Assembly (NCBI RefSeq): GCF_030463535.1
Contig: NC_132879.1
Coordinates: 42,784,970 to 42,848,969, forward strand
Source: Salminus brasiliensis
Lineage: Eukaryota; Chordata; Actinopteri; Characiformes; Bryconidae
Direction of reading: 5' to 3'
DNA: 64,000 nt
The translations under genes were made by a program, and so were the position numbers. This document shows, in pieces, positions 55,801-64,000 of this stretch. Position 1 is the first letter of the stretch; every line of letters begins with the position of its first letter. The notes below the pieces were generated by a model. It was not told the DNA's origin, made no database searches, and saw only the letters and a list, made by a program, of their open reading frames with translations.

Positions 55801-58800
55801 CTTCTGTCTAGTGAAACAAGAATAGTTTGAGACAAATTGTGGCAAGCTGTTGAAATGCTACATCGCAAGTTATAGCCATGCGGTCATTGATTAATTTTCC
55901 TTTTTTCCCTTAAGGTGTTGGATAAGGAGCTGCCAGTGCTGGAGCCATACTTCGTACAAAACCCAGAGCAGTGTGGGCAAGTAGGGTCGTCCCTGCGGGT
56001 GACGTGGCTGGGCCATGCCACTGTGCTGCTGGAAATGGAGGGGCTGGTGGTGCTCACTGACCCCGTCTTCAGCCAGAGGGCCTCCCCCTTGCCCTTTGTC
56101 GGGCCCAAGCGCTATCGGGGTCCAGCCTGCACTGTGGCACAGCTGCCCCGTGTGGATGCTGTCCTCATCAGCCACACACACTACGACCACCTGGACGCAG
56201 GCTCGGTGGCGGCACTGAACACGCGCTTTGGCGCAGAGCTGCGCTGGTTTGTGCCACTCGGTTTGCTGGACTGGATGAGGAAAAACGGCTGTGAGAACGT
56301 CATCGAGCTAGACTGGTGGGAGGAGAACTGCGTCCCTGGCCACGATGACACAACATTCGTTTGCACGCCCGCGCAGCACTGGTGCAAGCGCACACCGACA
56401 GATGACAACAGGGCACTGTGGGGCAGCTGGACCGTGCTGGGACCTAACAATCGTTTCTTTTTCGCAGGGGATACAGGGTACTGCTCCGTGTTTGAGGAGA
56501 TAGGGAAACGCTTTGGGCCCTTCGACCTGGCCGCTATCCCTATCGGAGCATACCTGCCTAGGTGAGTTAGATGAATAATAAAAGGTTTCACAGCTGTATG
56601 ACATCAATGAAAATGCATATTCCAGTTACAGATACACCAGTTTTGAATTTCTTGGCTAATGGTAACCCATAATTAAGACTTGTTGTACATCGACACCAAG
56701 ACACCAATTAGATGAGTGCCTTAATTAAACATCTAAAAGTAGTCGCCATGCACCAACTATGCAAACACTCTACTATCCCACAGGAAGCAATACACAGCTA
56801 ACATCACTTAAACGTTCCAGGCTACATTTGTTACAGGATTGGATAACATTTTTTGCTGATGTCAAGTTTTCTGCCAACGTAAGCCAAATGCTGATGTAAA
56901 CATTGATCACATGTACACCAGTGGGCCAAAACATTGTGCCTAATATGCTAATGGTCATATGCTTGTCCCCGAAACAGCTCACTCTACAAGACCTCTAAAG
57001 GTGTCCTGTGGTATCTAGCCCCAAGATCTGGCAGCGGATCCTTTAAAGCAGCATGTTGTGCAAGAATTGGTGTTTCTTGCTCCTGGGCTTCCCCTATAGT
57101 CAGGAAGTGTAATTCCTGCTTTGGGTCACCACTAAAGGACATGTTATACACATGCATTTCTGGACAGGCTGAGAGATACAGCACTGGCATTTGGAGTGAA
57201 AGAATCCTGTGGACTGACAATGTAGTGTAATTACATGGATTACATGAATATGACTGGTTATGCAGTGTTCCTACTTTCTGCTGAAAATTGTCCTTCTAGA
57301 AGACCTTCCATTGCTCCAGGATTCAGTCTGACTGCTTGTGTCCACACTGTAAACTGTAGACAGGAGTTAGCATGGGCACTTTGACTGGTCTGCAGCTATG
57401 CAGCAGGGGTGTAGGTTAGCATCATTAAAAGCTTAGAGACTAGTGCCACAAAATCCGTTCTGTAAGTTCTGCAAAGAAACCTTGTTGTTTAGGAGACGCT
57501 TCGACCCAGTCTGCTCTTTGTTTTTTTTTTTACTATTCCAGATATCTTCAATTCCAGTCTTGTAGGATTGGTCTTTTGAGGAGTTGAATCGTTGCATTTC
57601 AGCAGTTACAAAAAGTGGTCTCTGACCCTTAATGTCAGGACTGGAATTGATATGCTCCAGTTGAGTGAATTGAACAGAAATGCACTAGTGACTAAATGTG
57701 TGCACATGTGATCTACAAAGTGGGGCACTAAATTATTGGTTGTAATTATCATCAGCAATGTCAACACAACAGTCATTGAAATTGCCTGGTGAATAATATT
57801 TAAGGTGGTTCTGTATTGTGCACCCCTAATTGCAGTAGCACTGCTGTCCTTGCAGAACTGATGGACGGACTATTTCTTCTCTCTTTCCAGAGGCATTATG
57901 AAATCCCAGCATGTGGACCCAGAGGAGGCAGTTCAAATCCACATTGATGTTCAGGCCAAAAACTCCCTCGCTATTCACTGGGGGACATTTGCCCTAGCCT
58001 ACGAGGTATATTTGTCTGTCTCTCTCCCTGTTTGTGCCATTTTTACTGAGACTACATTGGCACACTCTGCATTTTTTGACCGCTCTCTTTGTCCCCCTAC
58101 CATAAAAGAACACAAAGGTGACATTGTAGGGCTGTTGTTATAGTGGTGTTAGCGCTTTTGTTGCTGTGATATGTTGAGTCTAACTAGGTTTTATATATCA
58201 GTCATGTTTCTGTCACGGTACAAGCTCTGAGAGCTGTTTGTGAGTAATTACACCACAGGCAAACATTTGTGGGTTTTTTCCCCCTCCCTCAGTCTGAAGT
58301 TCAGAAGTTACAGTCATGTGAAATTCTTTGTCTTTGTTAACATTTTTTAAACATTTTGACATTGGATTTTTTATTTTTACAAATATTGAAGGGTGAAGGT
58401 AATAAAACTAAACACACAAAAAGCCACACATTTAGTACTATGTCAAATGACTAATATTAGAATCAGGTGCAGCACATCAGCTGCAGATGATTGGAACATG
58501 GGTAGAGAGGATGAGCCTGTTTTGGTTAAACCCCAGGCATTTTGTTTGTTTTGCTCTTGATTGCTGAAGTGAGTGGTTTCACCATGACTAGATCCAAAGA
58601 TCTTTCTGGGGCCTCCAGAAAGAAGACACAGAGGAGTCTAGATGCAGAGGAGTCTGGGACGGGATTTCAAAAAGTCTCAGAACAATTGGACATCAGCCAT
58701 TCCACAGTCTGCTAAATCATTTACAACCGCAGACATAGCCAGATCAGGCCGTCCTAGCAAGTTCAGCCCAAGATCAGACCACATAGTCCGATGTCCGATA

Positions 58801-60488
58801 GTATCTCTTGCGGTGGAGTCCGCTGCCTGTATAAGATGCTTTTGCTGTTTACAATTGGAAGTTATTTTGGAAAACGAGATTAAAGTCTAAAAGAATTGGA
58901 TTTTTCCATGCTAATGCTTTCCTAATGTAGTCCAGAACACCCAGACAAAGTATTTATCAGTTTTAGAGTTTGGGAGGTGTTTAATATGGATACAGTTTGT
59001 AGGAGTATGAATGCAGTGAGTAGCAACATCTGCCTGGAAAATCATTGAAATGTGTATCCAGACAAGTCAATAATACAATGATCAGTTCAGTGACAAATAG
59101 TAGGTCAATTAGCCTGTATTTTTCTCAGAGGAGGAGGTAGCAAAACATTAGCCTGTTTTGGGGGGGTCTGAAATAAAATCAGCAGATTTGCAGATTGCAG
59201 CTTTTAAAATGGGAAAATGACTCCAGGACCCCACATACATTTATTCTTTTCCAATTGTTTTTACAACCCCAAACCAGAAAAAAATGTTTGGAAAATGCAA
59301 ATAAAAATGCAGACAGTATAAACCCAAGTAATTTCATATTGTGTTTAATTGTTTAATACATCCATTCCTGCATTTCAGGCATTTGCATTAAAAAAAGGTT
59401 GGGATGGTAAAGCATTTAATGACTCTCTTACACTTAAAAGACATTTTGTTCCCAACCTTTTCTGATTTGGGAATGCAGCTTTGTGATATTAACATTTGTT
59501 CTGTAATGTTTTTCATTAATATATCAATTAAATTAAAAAAAAATTAGCTTGCCATAGAACTGCTTGTAAATAGTTGTGAGCATTGTCTTCCACATACAGT
59601 AGTTTAATTCAAAGCTTTTTTTGGTTTAGTGGTTGATCTGGATAGCGTGTGCCTGAATCGTACATTCCTCAGTAATACCTTTTTATTATTATTTTTGATA
59701 CCTTTTTACCTTATTATTATCCATTAGGGTGTTTTCACACTTTACCTTTTTTTGGTGCAGACCAAACTTATCTGTCTATAGTTTGGTCCGTTGTGAACAG
59801 TTCAGTCTTTGTCTGCTTCACAGCTTTTAAGGTGGTCTGCACCAAATGACAGCAAGCTATCCTCAGTGCAGATGAGCACTATACTGATGACATAACCTGC
59901 CTGTTTAGCTTTTCACGCTCTACAAACACTCATATTGCTTGTGCAGCAGCAGCAGCTGCTGCTAATAACAGCATATGAGTGCATGGACCTCAAAACTGCT
60001 CCACAGGTCAGTGCTTGGGGGGGCTTTATACCCCTCTAGCCCACGCCATTAGGCATGGTGCCAAAGGGTTCATGTGTATCTGCTCCAGAAAGTCCTATTC
60101 TGGAGCAGATACACAAGAGGTATCCATAAACATTTGGACATGTAGTATATCACAGTGTCAGAAAGCACATAAGCAAGTCTACATTGTTATCCATTGGTGG
60201 GTTGAATTATGGCTTCTCTAAGACTCGTCAGAAATAGTCACTTTACAGTTTAATGGCTGTATACTGAATGAATTAAGCAATGTCCAGGTGATGGCCTATC
60301 ATTACCTTACCTTTTGTTAAGAACTGGTCAAAACTCATGTTCCACTGTGATTTCTCTTTTAGTATTATCTGGAACCTCCAGTAAGGGTGCGAGATGCCAT
60401 GGTGGCCCATGGACTCAACCCAGATCAGTTTTTCACTCTCAGCCACGGAGAGTCTCGACTGCTCACCCAGGATGAAGTCTTCCACTGA
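52803..60488 (+). CDS. napepld: N-acyl phosphatidylethanolamine-hydrolysing phospholipase D
   Basis: Coding exons 52803-53087, 55915-56561, 57891-58005 and 60363-60488 join through GT-AG introns into 390 residues (human 393). The enzyme is a membrane-associated zinc metallo-beta-lactamase-fold phosphodiesterase that releases N-acylethanolamines such as anandamide from N-acyl-phosphatidylethanolamine. The HxHxDH zinc motif is intact as SHTHYDHLD (His182, His184, Asp186, His187). The other expected metal ligands are present: His250 in PAQHWCKRT, Asp281 in FAGDTGYC and His340 in [11 protein letters not shown]. The conserved FVNPWPTW lies at about 70-80 and [10 protein letters not shown] at 122-131. 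The first ~50 residues are variable and Ser-rich, as in relatives. The ATG at 52803 follows an acceptor at 52780 by 22 bases; a second in-frame ATG (M13) is possible. Nothing suggests loss of function. Confidence 0.97.
53090..54280. other. napepld intron 1, first part
   Basis: AT-rich intron sequence with no exon or element that I can support. The intron continues to 55914. Confidence 0.55.
54287..55465. mobile_element. hAT-type element with AAGGCCTGTCACGATA ends
   Basis: Left end AAGGCCTGTCACGATA; right end TATTGTGACGGGCCTA, an inverted match at 13 of the 15 central positions. Flanking 8-mers TCTACCAC and TGTACCAC agree at seven of eight, as expected for hAT insertion. No transposase. A truncated element of the TAGGGCTGCACAATAT type lies inside from about 55078. 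Located in napepld intron 1. Confidence 0.7.
55076..55330. mobile_element. Truncated copy of the innermost element of 23808-24364
   Basis: Begins TTAGGGCTGCACAATATTG and shares GGAATTTTCACCAGAAGTCA, AATGATCCA and TAATAATGCACTC with the copy at 23808. The far end is missing. Confidence 0.7.
56600..57880. other. napepld intron 2, with decayed DNA repeats
   Basis: At 56930-57130 the words GTGGGCCAAAACATTGTGCC, CAGCTCACTCTACAAGACCT and GGTGTCCTGTGGTATCTAG belong to a frequent fish DNA element. At 57265-57420 GGGCACTTTGACTGGTCTGC followed by AGCTATGCAGC belongs to another. Neither has terminal repeats I could align and neither encodes a protein. Confidence 0.5.
58430..58760 (+). mobile_element. 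Tc1/mariner transposase relic, 5' part
   Basis: From the ATG at 58584 the frame reads [14 protein letters not shown]; after a frame change the text continues [19 protein letters not shown], the N-terminal helix-turn-helix of a Tc1-like transposase. The catalytic domain is absent. It lies in the last napepld intron. Confidence 0.75.
59262..59472. mobile_element. Short mariner-type element (ACAACCCCAA ends)
   Basis: Left end ACAACCCCAAACCAGAAAAA and right end CCCAACCTTTTCTGATTTGG are inverted versions of each other, the pattern of a short mariner family with ACAACCCCAATTCC-like ends that I recall as common in fish. About 210 bp with no coding sequence. In napepld intron 3. Confidence 0.65.
59725..60152. 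mobile_element. Two repeat fragments, the second rearranged into a hairpin
   Basis: The first part (59725-59960) has GGTGTTTTCACACTTTACC and GTTTGGTCCGTTGTGAACAG, like the element at 61736-62215. The second (59985-60152) is an end of the short Tc1-like family (CTCTAGCCCACGCCATTAGG, ACATTTGGACATGTAGTATA). It contains a perfect 18-bp stem, 60073-60090 against 60098-60115, with a 7-base loop. Confidence 0.6.
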
Positions 60489-60541
60489 TTAAACAAAGAA
60501 GCTTCTGTCCAAAGTATCGCACCTGACGGCCTGTCCCCAGA

Positions 60542-60547
60542 AATAAA
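60542..60547 (+). terminator. napepld: Polyadenylation signal of napepld (proximal)
   Basis: AATAAA 54 bases after the stop codon. A second cluster, AATAAATAAA at 62838-62847 followed by GT-rich sequence, could serve as a distal site and would put the minisatellite at 60948-61716 in the 3' UTR. Confidence 0.65.
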
Positions 60548-60947
60548 GAAATGCAGTTGATGTATTATGCGAAATAATTGTGCTGTAAAGTGGATTTGGA
60601 CCACTGTTTGCTTTTCTTGATAGAGAATGCTGCTATTCAGCTGGTGTGCTCTCTAGTAGATCCCAATAGTAGTCCAAACTCACTGTTCCTTCAATCAAGT
60701 AAATGTGCTGTTTTTGTAAGCTCTTCAATGACAAACCTTTGGACACACTTCCGTATTCATTATGCCGTAGTAGTACTAAGAATGTCTCACAGGCTTTATA
60801 CATATTCTTTGCCTGAATGCTGACTAGGTATTGCTGGTTCACGATAATGAATGAAAATGTAGATTAAATCCCAGTTTATTATAGGACATCTAAAATCAGG
60901 CTTTGCACCTCTACAAAGGCTTGTTGGCTAAAGTTGGCTAAAGGGCC

Positions 60948-61716
60948 TATAATACAGTGGGTAACAGCACTTAAATTGCAGTGTAGTATAATAGGCCTGA
61001 AACACTGAAATAGGACCTTTAATCACTCAAACTGGAATTCAAGACACTGGGCTTTAGAATGTGGTAGAGGGACTAAAGTGAAATTGCAGTACAGTGGGCC
61101 TTAAGCTTGAAATATCCTGCATCACCACAGAGAAACGGTAGCACAACTGTAACTAAAGCAGTCAAATTGGAAGATAGTACAGTAGGCTTAAAGGACAATT
61201 AAAATTCAACTCTAGTACCTTGGATCTGAAGGACTAACATTGGAAAGTAGTACAAGATGCCTAAAAGACTAAAATGGTACTGTAGTGCAGTGACCCTAAA
61301 GCATTAAAATTAAACTGCAACGTAGGGGATCTTAAGGGCTCAAATTGGTATGTCGTAAAGTGGTCCTAAATGACCGAAATGGGACTGTAGTGCAGTGGGC
61401 CTAAGGTACTAAAATGGGAATGGAATACATTTGCTTAGAGCACTGAAGAATATAGTACAGCGGACCTAAAGCATTAAATGGAATATAATACAATGGGTCT
61501 AAAGGACTAAAGTCAGTACGTAGTACAGTGAGCCTAAGAGACTAACGTGGAAATGTAGTAGAGTGGCCCTGAAGCACTAAAATAAATACAGTATAGTGGG
61601 CCTAGAGGACTCAACTTGTGGAATGTATCCAGACATTCAGACAGCGGCCCTAAAAGACTAAAATTGGTAGGTGGGACAGTGGGCCTTAAAGCATTGGAAT
61701 AGAAATCTACAGGGTT
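60948..61716. repeat. Degenerate minisatellite, unit about 35 bp
   Basis: About 19 diverged copies of a unit near GGGCCTAAAGGACTAAAATG followed by GGAATGTAGTACAGT. Well-kept copies start at about 61258, 61364, 61399 and 61495, and most are 33-36 bp. Each copy has its own differences, so the array is old. No open frame is preserved through it. It lies 460 bases downstream of the napepld stop. Confidence 0.85.
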
Positions 61717-61735
61717 GGAATGTACAGGGTATCCT

Positions 61736-62215
61736 AAGGGTGTTTGTACACCTATAGTGAATTATAGTTAATTGGTTAACTAACTTGCAAATTGGTGCGT
61801 TTTCCCCTTGGTTTAGTTCAGAAATATCCAAGCACACCAAAATGCGTCACTGCAAACCACGTAAGAACATTCTCTCCACTCATTGGTCAGAGATCCGCTT
61901 AGTAGCAAGGAGGAAGATTCTGTGTTTTGGACTAGTGCACATTTTTGTGCAATTTAACATGAAGCAATGGCAGAGATGTTCATAGCTGTAGTAATTATCT
62001 GGACAATATACCTATGAAAACCGTTTGGTTCAAACTTGTGGAGTACACCTGGTAGTTGGTTTTGATCACAGGGGGTCAGTTCAGAGTTTGTTTGAAGCCA
62101 GACTGAAATCACCTGTTCTCAAGGGTCTAGGTGCAGTTGTTTTGGTCCGTATCCGAGTGTGATTGGTGTATTTACACCTGCCCAAATTAATCGCACCAAG
62201 GGTGAAAACAAACCA
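61736..62215. mobile_element. DNA transposon-like repeat
   Basis: Begins AGGGTGTTTGTACACCTATA and ends near GTGTATTTACACCTGCCCAA then AGGGTGAAAACAAACC. Inside are GTTTGGTTCAAACTTGTGG and GGTTTAGTTCAGAAATATCC words. Resembles the fragment at 59725-59960. No coding sequence. Confidence 0.5.
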
Positions 62216-62219
62216 GTCA

Positions 62220-63260
62220 TTAAAGCGTTACAGGGAGAGCACAGCTAGTGCCCATATAATTATGTGAATGCATTCTGGTTTACATTCTCTACAGTAGAGA
62301 CAAAATGCCAAAAATGACATTTTCGGGTTGCAGATGGAGTCGGTTCACAGACACAGATAAATGTAAAATTATAAGTCTGCAGAACAGCACTTATGTCAGG
62401 GTTTGATGTCTCCACACATTGCAATGCTGATTGTGTGATCTTTGCACTGATTGTTTTTGCTAGTGGATTCATTTACAATTACGCTTTGCAAGACTTGGGT
62501 GCTGCATATTTTGTAACCTGCCTTAGTTCATATTGCAGTAGCTGGACTCTATTTAATCGACTATTTAATGAATGCCAAATGCTAAATGATGTTGTTTTTC
62601 ATTGTAGTGGAGGAATGTAACATCAAATCTTCTGCAGTAACCAATATCGCCTCTTCAGCCTGCTTTATCATTGTGAAAGGCATGAATGTATGTGACCGCC
62701 ATACCTTTGAATGGGTACCTGCCTCTTGATGGGTTTTTTTTTTTTTAGGATTACTTACCGCTAGGAGGTGTGTGTGCTCATATATGTACTGATCAAGCAG
62801 TGATTCCCTGGCTATACTTTTTTCATGATAATTTTCGAATAAATAAAGCTACCGGCTGTGACTACAAACTGTACTCACTTTGTGTCAGCCTGTTTCAGTC
62901 TCTAAAATGGGATGGGAGAGAGGTGACGAAGTAACCAACACCTACAAAACCAACAAATAAAAAAGTTCAACAGTTTTTCAACTGTTAAAGAAAATGTTTT
63001 TTTTTCCCCCAAAAATACAAATTTACATACATTTGTCAGAATTACTGAATCATTAATGGCGAGTTTTAAGAGTCTGTAGATACGCATTTAGCTAGCTAGC
63101 ATTTCCACAAACATACTCCATTTAATCCATTTTTTTTTCTTATTTATATTACAAATCAATTTTAATCTTCTAAAGATAGAGCACAGTCAATTTGGGAGTT
63201 TTTTTTAAATAAAATATTTGTATAAAATGCTAGCTAAATAATTTCAGGCAACAAACTCAC
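62220..63260. other. napepld-dynlt1 intergenic stretch
   Basis: No gene recognised. AATAAATAAA at 62838-62847 is the only transcript-end signal noted. GCTAGCTAGC words at about 63090-63100 and 63230 announce the dynlt1 promoter area. Confidence 0.5.
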
Positions 63261-63307
63261 TGAAGATTCGTGGGTGCGCTTGAAGGTACCACGACGCTGC
63301 CTTTACG

Positions 63308-63321
63308 GTTACCGTGGCAAC
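63308..63321. promoter_or_regulatory. RFX X-box upstream of dynlt1
   Basis: GTTACCGTGGCAAC is a full two-half-site X-box (GTTACC, two bases, GGCAAC), the binding site of RFX transcription factors that drive cilium-related genes. It lies 47 bases before the first dynlt1 ATG, at a spacing typical of such sites. Confidence 0.75.
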
Positions 63322-63367
63322 GGCGTGTTGCAGTTGAAGCGACAGAAGACAACAACCCTGGATCAGC

Positions 63368-63888
63368 ATGATGGAGGACTTTCAGATCGCTGAAGAGGTA
63401 ACTAACTAACTAACTAACTAACTAACTAGCTGACTTACTAACTAACACCCCTTCACTTTTATAACTATAAATCCTAACACGCATCGAACGGATTCCAGTT
63501 CTGTTTGTATCTGAACGTACATGACGTACTAAAACCGCTAGCATTAAAGCTATTAGCTGATAGCCAGCTAAGCTAAGCTAGGCAGCAAAAGTGAATTACA
63601 TGACTGTAAAAGCATGATGTCCACTAAAATAATGTTAGCTTAATGTAACTTTAACTCATCTTCTACTGCTGCGTATGTGTCTGTGGGTTATTTGTGGATG
63701 TAAGCGGTTGCTAGCACTAACACTAGCTAACAGTTGTCTGACTGTTATGAAAGGCAGAGACGCCGGTAGCTACGTTCATGCCTCAGGTTATTTTGTTAGC
63801 TAGTGCTAGCTAATAACACTGTTCTGGTTTCGTGTTGGTTTTCTAGACTGCCTTTGTCGTGGATGAAGTCAGCACTATCGTCAAGGAG
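63368..63888 (+). CDS. dynlt1: Dynein light chain Tctex-type 1, first two coding exons (partial)
   Basis: Exon 63368-63397 (MMEDFQIAEE) joins in phase 0 to exon 63847-63888 (TAFVVDEVSTIVKE), and the gene leaves the window at the right edge. The sequence EDFQIAEETAFVVDEVSTIV matches the N-terminus of DYNLT1, a 113-residue dimeric light chain bound to the intermediate chain of cytoplasmic dynein 1, and distinguishes it from DYNLT3. Two ATGs are adjacent; the second (63371) corresponds to the start known from mammals. About 89 residues should follow beyond 64000. The donor of exon 1 runs straight into a (TAAC)n tract. The RFX X-box at 63308 suggests ciliary regulation. Confidence 0.93.
63398..63448. 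repeat. (TAAC)n microsatellite starting at the dynlt1 exon 1 splice donor
   Basis: The donor GTAACTAAC is the first unit of about eight perfect TAAC units followed by imperfect ones. Confidence 0.9.
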
Positions 63889-64000
63889 GTAAAGCTGGAA
63901 TACTGGTAGCACATACAGTGTGCCTAAAGTGGTGTTTTGCTCTCGGTAACCAGTTCATCACTTTGTGTTGTTTTTATGTAAAAAACAAAAAAAACAAAAA

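Noticed and set aside
55884-56607. Minus-strand frames of 74-136 codons
   Set aside because: Antisense shadows of the main napepld exon, which encodes all the expected metal-binding motifs on the plus strand.

Overview
This window looks like nuclear chromosomal DNA from a ray-finned fish. The genes are split by GT-AG introns and have teleost-like products. The noncoding sequence is AT-rich and packed with Tc1/mariner relics, hAT-type miniature elements, L2-type LINE tails and long CA/TG microsatellites. I cannot name the species. The abundance of one short Tc1-derived element whose ends read like TACACTATATGGACA suggests an ostariophysan fish (a characin or catfish relative), but that is an impression only.

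Layout, left to right: the 3' part of ndufa5 on the + strand (1631-2615); a CpG-containing promoter-like stretch (4140-4900); ints13/asun on the + strand (coding 6172-17856, 16 coding exons, 704 residues); about 11 kb of nested transposon debris (18.1-29.2 kb); rassf8 on the - strand (coding 36892 down to 29193, 4 coding exons, 411 residues, with a CpG-rich promoter near 44.7-45.5 kb); another repeat-rich stretch; napepld on the + strand (coding 52803-60488, 4 coding exons, 390 residues); and the first two coding exons of dynlt1 on the + strand (63368-63888), which runs off the right edge.

The genes are housekeeping or signalling genes with no shared pathway visible: a respiratory complex I subunit, an Integrator subunit, a Ras-association scaffold, an N-acylethanolamine-producing phospholipase and a dynein light chain. 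In human these genes lie on different chromosomes (as I recall, INTS13 and RASSF8 on 12p, NDUFA5 and NAPEPLD on 7q), so the order here is a fish arrangement.

The most unusual items are: three exon-like segments in perfect phase, ending in a stop, hidden inside an ints13 intron and not recognised (11836-12296); a degenerate minisatellite of about 35 bp units downstream of napepld (60948-61716) and another of about 22 bp units in a rassf8 intron (37072-37322); a three-level nest of transposons with readable terminal repeats and 8-bp target duplications (23.4-24.66 kb); an element carrying a decayed Myb/SANT-like domain on the minus strand (29535-30125); a local duplication flanking the first coding exons of ints13 (4941-5549 and 6741-7217); a near-perfect 24-bp inverted repeat (41702-41790); and an RFX X-box just upstream of dynlt1 (63308-63321). 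I see no CRISPR array, operon, prophage or bacterial-type system here. No tRNA or rRNA gene was found.
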